Below are positions 33,801 through 41,147 of a DNA stretch of 64,000 bases, piece by piece. The notes beneath the pieces were generated by a model that was given only the letters and a program-made list of their open reading frames with translations, had not been told where the DNA came from and did not search any database. This stretch comes from Thereva unica. Lineage: Eukaryota; Arthropoda; Insecta; Diptera; Therevidae. A program made the translations under genes and the position numbers. The stretch spans positions 558,001 to 622,000 of the forward strand of contig OX465286.1 of the NCBI GenBank assembly GCA_949987705.1, written 5' to 3'. How positions within the stretch are numbered: the stretch's first letter is position 1; each line of letters opens with the position of its first letter.

Positions 33801-35430
33801 AAAATGCAGCACTTTTTGCAACTATTGAAATATAAATAAAGATCTCTTCATTACCTTTAAAATGATATCTTACTTAACTCGATACGATGAATAGAACCGA
33901 AGTAATAGCGATTTAAAAAAGCGGGCATAATCGTCGAGTGACGTAAACTTACCTTCCCCATCCCCAATATTTTCAAAAATATTGACCGAAACAAAAAAAG
34001 AAAACAAAAAAAAAAAAAATACGGGTCCGTTTATTTTGTATAGGGACTGCAAATCAAAAATGTTAATTAATAAAAGTTTTCATACAAACCCTGTGGGAAA
34101 TGGAGTGCTCCAACAGCAATTTTTGATCACTCCAAAAGGAGCTTACAGCTTTCCCGTTCCCATACCACTTCCATATACTTTTTAACATCAAAAACGTTCT
34201 AGGAGCATAACAAAAAAAGCTTTAAAAAAAATATTCATGGGCGCCCGTAGATATGTGATCCAGTATCGAAAAGCTTTTATTTTGCTTTACCAAAGCAGTT
34301 CCCCAACTAAATTCTATCCACTTCCACAAAGCTGTTTGTCCTCTGTATCGAACGAGAGCCGGGCTATTGAGTATGTTAATGTCACATTTTATAGGCATGA
34401 AGATAATTGCCCGTTTTCTTTTTTTTATATATATATATAAAATTAATGAAAACTCCAGGAAAGCTCCCTTAAGAGTGCTCCAAGTGCACTCCCCTGTGCA
34501 GCGCTCCCAATTTTTCCCACTGCGAAGTAACAAATTTTATCCCGTCCGTTTTTGGCACGGGTAAACTTCAAACAATTTAGATGAAATTTTTGGGGAGAAT
34601 TATTTTTTCATAGTAGAGCACCATTTCAGGGGTTAGCATGTACAAATTTCCGATTTTTAAAAATAAGGGTCACCCTAATATATATGTATATTATATAACA
34701 CCACATTTTCGTGTTTTTTCTGTTTAATTTTTTTTATATATAAACATTTTATTGTGTGATTTTTTTTCGCTGTTCCTAATTATTTATCTTATGATTATCA
34801 TTATTATTATTTATTTGTTTATAATTCCTTGATATTTATAATTGTTTTTTCTCTTGTTTATTTTTTTTTTTATAAATGTGTTAGCTAACAAAATTAATAA
34901 TTTTATTTTTGCTCGCTCTTTACCAGAGTTTAATAATATCATGTTGTCTATACATAATTGTTTTTTTTAATAATTTGTTTTTTTTTTTTTTGAATTTTAT
35001 TTAAATTTCTTTCAATTGTTAAAAAATATATTTATATATTTTCAATGTGTGTGTGTGTTAAAAAAAAAAACACTAAATGTTTTTTCTTCAATGTTCGCTT
35101 TGGCTTTTTTATTTTTTATTTTTTAAATAAAGAACAACTTTTTTTCTTCACAAAAAAAAATATGATTAATAATTATTTTGTTTATTATTAATTTTATCCA
35201 AACTAAGAGAGAAAAAAAAAACAAATATTTAAAAAGAAATATTAAGTTCAGTCTTAAAAAAAAACACAAAAAAAAATACAAAAAAAAAAGAAAATATTGG
35301 CATCTGGAATTTTTTAAATTTGCAGGACCAAACTGAGTCGGCAGCTATCCTCAAAATTAAGGAAAGCATGCAGGAAGAGGCGAAACGATTCGAGAAAGAT
35401 TCAGATCATCCTGATTATTTTATGCAATAA
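9738..35430 (+). CDS. Ssdp: Ssdp / SSBP-family protein, spliced gene (5' exons outside the window)
   Basis: Eleven coding exons at 9738-9830, 12233-12316, 14940-14988, 19014-19043, 22290-22489, 22564-22602, 26321-26381, 26445-26515, 28609-28665, 29002-29202 and 35326-35430 join to 990 nt, or 329 codons and a TAA stop, with phase kept at every junction. The product has the Pro/Gly/Met-rich body of SSBP proteins: PRYPSGPRPSVRMPQ, NSMDPTRQ, MNYSSSSPGNYG, GPGTPIMPSPQDSSNSGGEN, GPGTPIMPSP followed by the MYTLMKPVP segment, and the NGxGLDGMKNSP and GTPREDSG segments. The family binds Chip/LDB through an N-terminal LisH domain and stabilises LIM-homeodomain and Wnt enhanceosome complexes in the nucleus. 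No LisH-coding exon is found between 4000 and 9737, so the 5' part lies upstream. Introns range from 63 bp to 6.1 kb and are full of transposons. One intron uses a GC donor, and two exons look like cassette exons. Confidence 0.95.
10532..10757. mobile_element. MITE with TATTCNCGTTG ends
   Basis: The left end TTATTCCCGTTGTCGTGTGA and its continuation CGTGAC pair with the right end GTCACGTCACTCGCCAACGA followed by GAATAC. The inverted repeat is about 26 bp with a few mismatches. The interior is about 170 bp, GC-richer than the surrounding intron, with no open frame. No second copy was seen in the window. Confidence 0.65.
11274..11649. mobile_element. Inverted-repeat MITE split by another MITE
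   Basis: Arms of about 75 bp face each other. The left arm begins ATTACAGTCCACGAAATTAA at 11274 and runs to AAAAACCAAG. The right arm runs from CTTGGTTTTTACATAACGGA to TTCGTGGACTGTATAAT. A half copy of the GGCCCCTGTG family sits inside, next to the left arm, so the GGCCCCTGTG sequence is the younger insertion. Confidence 0.75.
11351..11455. mobile_element. Half copy of the GGCCCCTGTG MITE
   Basis: GGCCCCTGTGCTGAAAGTCG at the left pairs with CGACTTTCATCACAGGGCCC at the right around GTTGAAGAAAGTGACGTTTT. Only one of the two hairpins of the full element is present, ending after AGAATGGAAATGCTA. Confidence 0.8.
11733..11948. mobile_element. GGCCCCTGTG MITE, full copy
   Basis: Two hairpins in a row, each with CTGTGCTGAAAGTCG-type ends and an AAACGACTTGTC/GACAAGTCGTTT stem, joined by AGAATGGAAATGCTAAGCTG. 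The ends are GGCTCTTGTG and CACAGGGGCC. Confidence 0.85.
12233..12316 (+). CDS. Ssdp: Ssdp exon, 28 codons
   Basis: Acceptor AAAATCAACAG, donor GTGAGT, phase 0 at both ends. It encodes PFMGAPRYPSGPRPSVRMPQ followed by GIGNDFNG, matching the conserved PRYPGGPRP-R-P segment of SSBP2/3/4 and Ssdp. Confidence 0.95.
12931..14871 (-). mobile_element. Tc1-like transposon, decayed
   Basis: The terminal inverted repeats begin TACACTCCGCGACAAATGTT and end AACAATTGTCGCGGAGTGTA. The similarity extends inward through a TTTTAACCAGT/ACTGGTTAAAA stretch. Minus-strand pieces of the transposase are plain: VIFSDEKRFSLDGPDG, QRFLARKRSRLGGVTIWGA, YYAPVDLVVRTGRQTAK and HSQRVVRTWFRDENIEVL. This is the DDE catalytic core of Tc1/IS630-type enzymes. 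Stops and frameshifts separate the pieces and a LINE fragment interrupts them, so no active enzyme can be made. A TA target duplication is likely but cannot be separated from the T and A at the ends. Confidence 0.9.
13396..13823 (-). mobile_element. 5'-truncated RTE-like LINE with target site duplication
   Basis: A 428-bp insertion inside the Tc1-like element, flanked by TCCGTGGTACTAT at 13383-13395 and 13824-13836. On the minus strand it encodes DIFERKVLRRIYGPINEDNA, WRIRYNHELYDLYKECKL, LRLHWAGHVQRMDDSRIP and a TGDKLRTRETSGG-type tail, the C-terminal end of an RTE-like LINE. The 3' end carries GAAGAAGAAGG. The clean 13-bp duplication proves insertion by target-primed reverse transcription after the Tc1-like element had landed. 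Confidence 0.9.
14940..14988 (+). CDS. Ssdp: Ssdp exon, 16 codons and one base
   Basis: Acceptor TTATATTTTCAG, donor GTATGT, starts in phase 0 and ends in phase 1. It encodes PPGQPMMPNSMDPTRQ, which matches the conserved MDPTRQ block of the family. Confidence 0.95.
15550..16620 (-). pseudogene. BEL/Pao LTR-retrotransposon remnant
   Basis: Read on the minus strand from right to left, the first part gives KVCQKFDGDYSKLRQFYDIF and KTNLVGEAEILMSHF, typical of a Pao-type gag. It then jumps to LSLNDILHAGATG- and TEDKIKTLGLTWFPKTDQF-like reverse transcriptase sequence, then to the DLARLFHPLGIMAPIVVTAK block, and finally to the RNase H segment AFADASEKAYGAAIYLRSTN at about 15800-15860. Protease and most of the polymerase are deleted, and frames change several times. 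No LTRs were recognised. The content and order identify it as a dead internal piece of a BEL/Pao element. Confidence 0.85.
16621..17771. other. Unassigned repeat-like sequence
   Basis: It is GC-richer than intron background and holds short minus-strand frames (16996-17217, 17342-17584), but I do not recognise them. The second contains LIGNIHSELIVLVDS, which might come from a retroelement protease region; this is a guess. Around 17540-17640 many GCGAATGCGAAT-like words cluster. Confidence 0.35.
17772..18255. mobile_element. Inverted-repeat element of about 480 bp
   Basis: The left end AAAGCCCCCATTTACATACA plus GGCCGCCGGCAGGCC pairs imperfectly with the right end GGCCTTCCGGCGTCCTATAT plus GTGAATGGGGGCCTT. 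No coding sequence. Probably a non-autonomous DNA element. The exact ends and target duplication are not clear. Confidence 0.5.
19014..19043 (+). CDS. Ssdp: Ssdp micro-exon, 30 nt
   Basis: Acceptor AAAACACAG, donor GTAGGC. It enters and leaves in phase 1 and encodes GEAGEYVAWQ between DPTRQ and GGPPGMGP. Skipping it leaves the frame intact and yields the junction usual for the family, so it behaves like a cassette exon. Both splice sites are sound and the frame is open, but its use cannot be proved from genomic sequence. Confidence 0.7.
19491..19705. mobile_element. GGCCCCTGTG MITE, full copy
   Basis: The ends are GGCCCCTGTGCTGAAAGTCG and CGACTTTCAGCCTAGGGGCC. Internal hairpin stems GACAAGTCGTTTGAG and CTCAAACGACTTGTC pair across the element. 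The join reads AGAATGGGGTTGCTAAGTTG. Confidence 0.88.
19991..21481 (-). mobile_element. Tc1-like transposon, decayed, with long inverted repeats
   Basis: The ends CACTACCGTGCAAAAGTATA and TATACTTTTGCACGGTAGTG are perfect inverted copies, and looser pairing reaches about 120 bp inward. TA lies on both sides. The minus strand encodes a recognisable Tc1 transposase: SVDTVKLRLREKGYF, YNPQCIAPIVKHGEGSAMVW, GCFSYDGVG and VFIFQQDNHSTHTS (second catalytic Asp), then a WPP box. The segment with the first catalytic Asp is missing: VADEW joins directly to YNPQC, which points to an internal deletion. Frameshifts also separate the C-terminal part, so the copy is dead. Confidence 0.92.
22290..22489 (+). 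CDS. Ssdp: Ssdp exon, 200 nt
   Basis: Acceptor TTTTTATTAAAG, donor GTAAAT, phase 1 in and phase 0 out. It encodes the Gly/Pro/Met-rich core: GPPGMGPMNPRMNPPRGPGM, GPMGPGSYGPGMRGPPPNSS, GGPGMPPMGMAGGRPQWQPN and then TST. It aligns with the NPPRGMGPMGP and GMP-GGRPW blocks of SSBP proteins. Low complexity is normal for this transactivating region. Confidence 0.96.
22564..22602 (+). CDS. Ssdp: Ssdp exon, 13 codons, followed by a GC donor
   Basis: Preceded by a 74-bp GT-AG intron (acceptor ATTTTTAG). It encodes PMNYSSSSPGNYG, one of the most conserved blocks of the family. The donor reads GGG|GCAAGT. The only nearby GT (22607) would shift the frame against the next exon, whereas the GC site joins NYG to GPPG exactly as in the family. 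Confidence 0.93.
23816..24120. repeat. Dispersed repeat, copy 1
   Basis: It shares a run of blocks in order with 34262-34520: CGAAAAGCTTTTATTT, TTTTACCAAAGCGGTCCCCC, TCGAACGAGAACCGGGCGAT, GATAATCGCCCGTTTTCTT, CTCCCTTGAGCAGCGCT and AATTTTTCCC. Element type unknown. Confidence 0.7.
24535..24720. mobile_element. Adjoining hAT-type element ends
   Basis: GGTCGCAACACTTAAAAAGT followed by TGAGAAACGATG looks like the outer end of one hAT-type element. Just beyond it, CATTGGTCGGCAAACTGCGG followed by CTCGCGAGGCTCATGTGGCT looks like the start of another, a sequence well known from hAT MITEs. The partner ends were not located. Confidence 0.45.
24880..25200 (-). pseudogene. LINE ORF1 fragment (R1/Jockey-like)
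   Basis: The minus strand gives DNWKMLKAEEPQRNRRTLVL followed by LINEECLEGLKKVDYKLHFG. This resembles the domain of R1/Jockey-type ORF1 proteins with a W-K, EEP and L-N-E-x-S-L-E pattern. A stop (after GLRQA) and other lesions show decay. Weak family resemblance only. Confidence 0.5.
26321..26381 (+). CDS. Ssdp: Ssdp exon, 20 codons and one base
   Basis: Acceptor AATCACTTCAG, donor GTTTGC, phase 0 in and phase 1 out. It encodes GPPGSSGPPGPGTPIMPSPQ, the signature PGTPIMPSP block of SSBP/Ssdp proteins. Confidence 0.97.
26445..26515 (+). CDS. Ssdp: Ssdp exon, 71 nt
   Basis: Follows a 63-bp intron (acceptor AATTGCAG), donor GTATGT, phase 1 in and phase 0 out. It encodes DSSNSGGENMYTLMKPVPSG plus SMGG, matching the DSTNSGDNMYTLMN-VP segment of vertebrate SSBPs. 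Confidence 0.97.
26966..28418. mobile_element. DNA transposon with CCATCCATAAATTACGTCAC ends
   Basis: The left end AGGAGCCATCCATAAATTAC followed by GTCACAC pairs with the right end GTGTGACGTAATTTATGGAT followed by GGCCCCT. This terminal sequence is familiar from insect genomes, but I will not name the superfamily. The host element is short once the internal hAT-like insertion is removed. No transposase seen. Confidence 0.75.
27331..28310. mobile_element. hAT-like non-autonomous element with 8-bp duplication
   Basis: The ends CAGGGCCGGTGC and GCGCCGTCCCTG are inverted. Direct flanks GTAGGCTA and GTAGACTA give an 8-bp target duplication with one change, the hallmark of hAT. Subterminal sequence (GCGCCCGGTGCATAATGCCG on one side, TAAGTGCACCATACGCACCT on the other) matches the larger element at 43484-45810, so they are one family. 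The frame at 27636-27995 is not recognised. Confidence 0.85.
28609..28665 (+). CDS. Ssdp: Ssdp 57-nt exon, basic, probable cassette
   Basis: Acceptor TATTCTTAG, donor GTAAGA, phase 0 at both ends. It encodes GSGVRTKQTRRRGPCYKDE. It falls exactly between the VPSGSMGG and EFPMGGG segments, where vertebrate SSBPs have only a few residues, so skipping it restores the usual spacing. The cluster KQTRRR is the only strongly basic patch in the visible protein and could act as a nuclear-localisation or nucleic-acid contact. Inclusion in mRNA is inferred from splice sites and frame. Confidence 0.7.
28666..29001 (+). other. Ssdp intron, 336 bp
   Basis: GT-AG, AT-rich with poly(A) and (TA)n runs, free of recognisable transposons. 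Confidence 0.85.
29002..29202 (+). CDS. Ssdp: Ssdp exon, 67 codons
   Basis: Acceptor TAACTTCAG, donor GTGAGT, phase 0 at both ends. It encodes EFPMGGGPDGGPMGPMGPNT, NGDGLDGMKNSPANGGPGTP and REDSGSGMGDYNLGGFGGPG plus EN. It matches the NFPMGPGSDGPMGGMGG, KNSPNN and PGTPRDDG blocks of the family. Reading through the donor adds only VSTYY before a stop at 29218-29220. Confidence 0.96.
29620..29930. repeat. Dispersed repeat shared with 44210-44300
   Basis: The stretch TTTGCTGGCGGTCCGAGCGA, then GACGTCCCC and the words ACGCTGCTGTCGGTG, recurs at about 44235-44300 as TTAGCTGGCGGTCTAAGCGG and onwards. Element type unknown. The frames inside are not recognised. Confidence 0.5.
29930..30311 (-). pseudogene. 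RTE-like LINE reverse transcriptase fragment
   Basis: The minus strand encodes LVFNIVLEKVVRNAGVETTG, SIFNKSTQTMPYADDGTLMG and RSFASVKEAFINSSDIVARR, the palm segment with the YADD catalytic box as found in RTE-like insect LINEs. The frame is open for about 78 codons. Upstream sequence to about 30480 continues the match in broken frames. Confidence 0.85.
31371..31596. mobile_element. Foldback element with GTCGACCGAGTTGACGA repeats, copy 2
   Basis: The ends GGAAGTGTCTTATCGGACGC and CGTCCGATAAGACACTTC are the same as in the copy at 9007-9341. The arms are tandem GAGTTGACGACAGAGTCGAC words, and the loop is an (AG)n run, AGAGAGAGAGAGAGTTGG. Confidence 0.85.
33258..34678. mobile_element. TIR element with TTAGRGTGRCCCTTATTT ends
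   Basis: The outer ends TTAGAGTGGCCCTTATTTGT and AAATAAGGGTCACCCTAA are inverted and flanked by TA. Pairing continues for about 150 bp (GATGCTAACCCCTAGAACGG against CCATTTCAGGGGTTAGCATG; TTACCCGTGCCGAAAAACG against TTTTTGGCACGGGTAAAC). No transposase frame. A second repeat is inserted near its right end. Confidence 0.8.
34262..34520. repeat. Dispersed repeat, copy 2
   Basis: Related in order and orientation to 23816-24120: TCGAAAAGCTTTTATTTTGC, TTTACCAAAGCAGTTCCCCA, TCGAACGAGAGCCGGGCTAT, GATAATTGCCCGTTTTCTTT and CAGCGCTCCCAATTTTTCCC. It sits inside the TIR element 33258-34678. Confidence 0.7.
35326..35430 (+). CDS. Ssdp: Ssdp last coding exon, 34 codons and stop
   Basis: Acceptor AATTTGCAG, phase 0. 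It encodes DQTESAAILKIKESMQEEAK followed by RFEKDSDHPDYFMQ and TAA. It should form a short charged helix and then a DYFMQ tail. As far as I recall this resembles the insect-type Ssdp C terminus and differs from the SPSMTMSV ending of vertebrate SSBPs. Confidence 0.93.
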   Translation, partial: DQTESAAILKIKESMQEEAKRFEKDSDHPDYFMQ

Positions 35431-37462
35431 CATCCCTTTTCCAAAGGTTAAATTATAATATTTTTTAGAACGTAAACAAGTAAATGAATAACAAAAAAAA
35501 AGAGAAATACAAAAAACAACCAGCATTGATCCCCCGCTCTTAAATATTATATATATAATACATATAAAAGATCTGAAAAAGAAATAATATACCAAACAAA
35601 AATATTCATTCTAAAATAAAAAATAGGCATTGAGAAACAAAAAAAACAAAAATAAAAATAAAATGTATGAAAAGAAAATACCTTCAGAATCCTTTAATTA
35701 TTAATAATAATAAAAAAAAATTGTACAAACAACCTGAAACACTTTATATACATATATAAAAAAAACAAAAAACAAAATATTACATAAATATAGGCCCCTG
35801 TGTTGAAAGTCGAGTCGTGATCCGTGACAAGAGTCGTTTTTGAGTTGAAGAAAGTGACGTTTAAGTCGAATTGCGACTTTCAGCACAGGAGCCTAGAGTG
35901 AAAATACTAAGTTGAGTTTACAGGCGCTCTGTACTGTAAGTCATGAATCGACTGACACGTCACTTTCTGAACTAAAAATGACTTGCCGTGTCGTAACGAC
36001 TCGAGTTTCACCACAGGGGCCTATATATATATATATATATATGCATGTTATAAAGGGACTCTTGTTTTTACACACGGAAATGCAGTACTAACGTGTTTTG
36101 TAGATTGAAGAATAATTATATTATAATAAGAAAATAAATAAAACGTAATGTATAGTTTTCCCCCAAAATTAATTTATTTATTTTTTAAGAAATGAATGAA
36201 AAAAAAAAAAACAAACAAACAAACAAGCAAAATGATTTTTAGTGTTCTTATAAATAATAAACTTATATACAATCAAATATAATTAATTATACACCAAAAA
36301 ATAGAAGTATAATAAATATATAACTTCATTACGCCGAGATAGCAATAAATAAAAAATAAAAACAACAAGAAGCAAATATTTAAAAACAACAAAAATGAAA
36401 AGAATAAGCAAATAAATTATGGCAAGGAAAATTTAAAAACGAATCAAAATTATATAAAACCTAAAAAATAATTGTTCAACTTGAAATAAAATATAACAAA
36501 CAATTTTTGTTTTGAGTTGAATGTAAATTTATTAAAAAGCAATTAAACTGCAACGATGTTTAATTAGAAAATTAAATAAAAATGAAATGAAAAAAAAAAG
36601 CTTTGAGAAATATAATAGACATTTATAAATATAAAAATTAAACAAGAAGAAAAATAATATTATTAAAATATCAGGAATGGAACGATCCGAAAAATACATA
36701 GATTATTATTTTCTTACAAAAAAATGCAATTCTTAAACAAGAAAAAAAAAATACAATCAATTTTAGTGGGAAAAACCTTTATTATTATTTTTATTAAATA
36801 TCACAAAACAAAAATAAATAATTAAAAATGTATGGACGGAACGGAAAAATTATTCTAGAAAGTTTCAATTAATTATTAATTTTTTAATTTTTTTTGTTTT
36901 TTTTTTTTTGGTGAATGTACTGTATATATATACATAGATATGTATATATATATTTATATTATGTCATGATTTATGCTCTGATGTGTTTTGTTTTGTTATT
37001 TTTTTTTTATATTTCGTATACCCACCAACAGTACTACTTACTAAATAGCTTGTAAAGAGAGATTAGAATAAGGCATTTCATACACAGGTGATGGGATAGA
37101 TTCTTTTTATCCATATATACAATATAAACAAATTATTCCATTTCTTGCAGTGTCTTCTTTTATATATTTAAAATATTTATTCAAATAATTTAAATTACAA
37201 TTACAATATTTCTATTACAATAAAAAAAACACACAATATTTCCATGAATCTCTCAACGTCTTCCGGGTTTTTTCTTCCGTGTTTGTGTGGTAGTGTGCTA
37301 GTTTTCTATTTATTTATACACACACACACACACACATTCATATTATAAATTATATGAAACAATAAAAATGGTTATTTATAGAGATATTTCTATATAATAT
37401 TCTTACCACGTCTTCTTACAAAAATCACAAAAAATAAAATAAAACCACAAATAGAATATCCA
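35431..37462. other. Ssdp 3' UTR and AT-rich downstream DNA
   Basis: Very AT-rich. Many AATAAA words occur (first clear ones near 35640-35660), so the true poly(A) site cannot be chosen. A MITE lies at 35793-36023. No other gene is visible. Confidence 0.5.
35793..36023. mobile_element. GGCCCCTGTG MITE, full copy
   Basis: The ends GGCCCCTGTGTTGAAAGTCG and CACCACAGGGGCC face each other between TATA-rich flanks. Hairpin stems GACAAGAGTCGTTTTTGAG and AAAAATGACTTGCC are present. The join is AGAGTGAAAATACTAAGTTG. Confidence 0.87.
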
Positions 37463-37615
37463 TCCATCCATCCAATGGCGCTACAGCCCAAATCGAGCCT
37501 TGGCCTCCTCTCGGGCATTTCTCCAAGTTTGACGGTCCCTTGCAGCATGTCTCCAGTTCCCGATGTTGAGCATTGCCTCTGCGTCAGCCGTCACACAGAG
37601 TCTATCCATCTCCTC
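37463..37615 (-). pseudogene. 3' end of an RTE-like LINE
   Basis: The minus strand gives MLNIGNWRHAARDRQTWRNA and REEAKARFGL followed by a stop, then GCGCCATTGGATGGATGGAT as the simple-repeat tail. Same family as 13396-13823 and 47775-47990. Confidence 0.8.
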
Positions 37616-38016
37616 CATAGAATATAGAATAACACTTTTAGAGGATTATTATAATAATAATAATAATAAATAGTTTCAACCGTTTTGTTATACAAAAAAA
37701 AACACATCAGAGTATATATTTAATGAATTTTTTAATTTTTTTGTAATGTTTATAAATACAGAGAAATATTAAGGGATTAATATTATATATATGCCCTATT
37801 AAGTAAAAACCTTCGACACACGCGCACTCGCATTTATGACGATAATTCAATATTTATTACGAATATGAAGCTGAATATTGTTAGAAAAGCTAATTAGGCA
37901 ATTTATTTGTTGTTAATTTATTACGAAAATTCAAAAGACCATTTGTCGGTCAATATATAATGACGTATTTTAATGTGGATGTGCCATCCCTAAACCCCTA
38001 GACGGACTGGCACTGT
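37616..38016. other. AT-rich intergenic DNA
   Basis: No gene seen. CTTCGACACACGCGCACTCG near 37811 loosely mirrors GATAGCCGTGTGTCGAGGCT near 39560 and might mark the outer ends of an old element, but the match is too weak to call. Confidence 0.4.
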
Positions 38017-38118
38017 CATGACGTCATACCTGACTTTCGGAATCCGGATTAAGATCGATAGTAATACCGGAGACAGACCAGCCCCTTAATCCGGATTATG
38101 ACGTTACAATGACGTAGG
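38017..38118. repeat. Short inverted repeat with AATCCGGATTAAG arms
   Basis: AATCCGGATTAAG at the left pairs with CTTAATCCGGATT at the right, and the outer words ATGACGTCAT and ATGACGTTA also pair. It directly abuts the MITE that follows. Confidence 0.6.
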
Positions 38119-38317
38119 CCCCGTGACAAGTCGTTTCAGCTGTAGAAAGTGACCTTTAAGCCGAATTATGACACTCAGCATAGGGGCCTAAACTTAACTT
38201 AGCCCTCCACTTTGGCCTGGCCTCTGCGCTGAAAGTCGTAATTCGACGGAAACGTCATGTTCTACAACTCAAACGACTTGTCACGAATCACGACACGACT
38301 TTCAGCACAGGGGCCAT
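38119..38317. mobile_element. GGCCCCTGTG MITE, left end truncated
   Basis: It starts GGCCCCGTGACAAGTCGTTT, so the CTGTGCTGAAAGTCGAGT part is missing at the left. The right end CGACTTTCAGCACAGGGGCC is perfect. The inner boundary reads GGGGCCTAAACTTAACTTAG. Confidence 0.82.
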
Positions 38318-39690
38318 AGTCTCTAGTTTAATTCCATATGTTTTATATGGCTGTATGTCATTTTTTAATGAGTTGCTTTATTACTTATTTATGTTAGTTT
38401 TAGCCGAAAATAATCAACTGAATGTTCAGAAACGTTGACATTTTGATTGCATATAGACTGACATATACATATATTGCCGTGACGCTCTTGCTGTCAAAAT
38501 CTCTGACCGTTGCTGTCAATTTTTAACTTTGGCGAAAAGGGCCTACATATGTATATACGAGATGATATTCAATTTATATAAAGTACATAAGTCGCCAATG
38601 GCACTGAGATGACAGTAAATGATAAACATATCCAGGCAAATCAAGTTGTATATTGAGGATTCATAATAAATCCAGTTTTCTTTCTCTCATAGCTTGCAGG
38701 TCTGTTCCAATAGAAAATCTGGCCTGTCGTACCCTGAGAAAAGTTACTTGATTGCTAGGGGAAATTTTAGTCAAAATCTCAAAAGGTGAAGGAAGGGGGA
38801 TGTTTCGTGCAAATCAAGAAGATCATAACCTAAAAATTACTTGCTTTCTCCCAAAATAATGAATGATATTAAAACTATTAAAATTAACACTATTTCTACC
38901 ATGATTTTTTTATGTATAACTATTTCGACTATTTGAATTCAAATAATTATGGAAATAATTTAATTATTTAAAAATCTAGCAACGATCTGAAGGAAACTTA
39001 TACTGCCAAAAAAAAAAAAAAAATTAAAAAGTTATTATATGAAAAGTCAAAACATGAATTGAGCAAAATGTGATTACGCTTACATAGAGAATAAGTTAAG
39101 TTAAAATTTTAAATGTGTCTTTTTTTGACACTTTTGGTAGAAATAGTGTTAATAAAATTATGTGTATGATATTATTCAAAATTTTGTAGTAAGACACCAA
39201 AATCAAGTAGTTATATGTATTTTCAGCACGTCGCAATCGTTTTGCTTTGATATGACAGGTAACAGCTGTTTTTGACATATTGAATGAAAAGTTCGTAAGA
39301 TTTCACTTTAACTAAAAATCTCAGCTGCGATTTCTTGGTCGAGTGGAAGCCAAAAATTTTCCTCGTGCTTTTCCGAGCTTGAGATTTTATTGGAAAAGAA
39401 ATTGAGTGATTTCTTGTGATTCTGCATTCTCTATTGGAACATACATTTTATATCGGTATACGTCATTTTGACGTCTCATAATCCCGATTAGCCTGTCAAT
39501 CTGTCTAGGGTTTAAAGGCGTTCGTCATAAATGAGTAATTTTCGTCATTATTTTGATAGCCGTGTGTCGAGGCTATAATAGAAACATGGTAAAGATATAC
39601 ATATAAATCTTTTATCAATGATTTGTAATTCGTAAAAGGCATATTTTGAAATTGATATTAATTTGTATTTATTAACATTACTATTTGATG
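38318..39690. other. Intergenic DNA, no gene seen
   Basis: Mixed AT-rich sequence with no convincing exon, inverted repeat or transposase motif. Confidence 0.5.
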
Positions 39691-39845
39691 GTGTTCCAAC
39701 AATTCAAGTAGAATTAAATTGAATCGGAATTCAATTTCACTCGAATTAAATATATTTTATATACATATATGGAATTGATCAAGATGTGTAAACATCGAAT
39801 TTCGATTTCGAGTGTATATTCGATAGAAAAGGAATTGTGGAACAC
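39691..39845. mobile_element. Small MITE with GTGTTCCAMMAATTC ends
   Basis: GTGTTCCAACAATTC at the left pairs with GAATTGTGGAACAC at the right over 155 bp. The inside is rich in GAATTCAATTTCACTCGAAT-like words, also partly palindromic. Confidence 0.65.
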
Positions 39846-40827
39846 TGCCGACTATATACATATATATACATATATAATAATTTTCGGAAGTCTTCTTAAA
39901 ATATCGTACCCATTCTCTACAATAATTTTATAAAAACAAACGTGAAACAAAAAAAAAAAAAAACAAAACGTTTCATTTGAAAAACAGGCTTTGAAACATT
40001 GATTAATTAAATTAATTATACTACGCTTCCAGAATACAAAAACACATTCACGTATAAAAATAATAATATTTGTAACATCAGCTTAAGAATTTCAGCCTAA
40101 TTAGTGCCGAATTACACTACCAAAATAAAATTATTCGATTTTTATCATGCATACACAAAAATTAAAAAAAAAAAATAAATAAAAAATACATAAAAAAATT
40201 TTTGTACATAATAATAATAATAATAATAATATTTTTTTGGAATAAAATAACACAAAATGAAAATCCTAAATATGATATAAAATGTTTGTTTATAAAAAAA
40301 AAAACATTTTTTAAATTACTAAAAACGAACAAATCTAAAAACAAAAACAAAAAATGATTAGTTTTTTTCTATTTCGATATAAATTCGATTTAAAAAAAAT
40401 TTTTTAATTAATAAAAATTTAAGTATAAAAAAAATATTGCGAATATATGGCGCCTAAACCAACAAATTTAAAAACATAAAAACAAATTTAAAAACAAATT
40501 ATAATTAAATAAATAAATTGGGGTTTTGTAATTAAATTAAAAAAAAAAAACAATGTTGTTGAGATATTTGATTATTTATATTAATATTTCCCAAACAAAA
40601 AAAAAACAAAAACAAAATAATAATTAAAAAGTGCCCTTTGGGTACTGCATGCGCCTTTTAAATAAAAAAATAAATAAAAATAAAATCATTATGATTGAGA
40701 AATACCTGATGCTGTATTTGTTATATTTACTATTCTGTTAAATTTATTATTTAAAATCTGGGATATTATAAAATTCAAGTAAAGTGAAAATAATTCGAGA
40801 TAAATTCCTCATTTTTTTTTTTAAGTA
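39846..40827. other. AT-rich intergenic DNA
   Basis: Homopolymer runs and simple repeats, including a TAA-type run near 40211. No gene. Confidence 0.55.
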
Positions 40828-41147
40828 CAGTAGAATTCGTTTATAGCGACCGTGAAGAAATCAGAGATCAACTATGACGTTATAACCGAATGTCGTTTTA
40901 AGCAAATGAAGAGAAAAGTAAAGACATGTCAACACACACACACACACACATGTAATTGAAATAACCAATATTGATTACTTTCACCTGAAAACGCGTACGC
41001 GCTCACAAAATATATGCAGTTACCCCGTTTATGAATATGTTGAAAAGTTGAATCAAGGTTGAGTTGAAATCACATCGAACACCGTATATGATGTCGAGTT
41101 GAGTTCAATTTGGGTTGAAATAGAGCTGTACTGAAATCAAAACGGAG

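Larger units (their letters stand above)
29203..35325 (+). other. Ssdp last intron, 6.1 kb
   Basis: GT-AG intron holding nested elements at 29332-30943, the foldback copy at 31371-31596 and the TIR element at 33258-34678. The remainder (30944-31370, 31597-33257, 34679-35325) is extremely AT-rich with homopolymer and (TA)n runs and no gene. Confidence 0.85.

Noticed and set aside
35640..36160. Specific poly(A) site for Ssdp
   Set aside because: AATAAA words are too common in this AT-rich DNA to choose one.
37811..39572. Large element bounded by CGACACACGSS-like words
   Set aside because: The inverted match between the two ends is short and gapped, and no target duplication could be defined.
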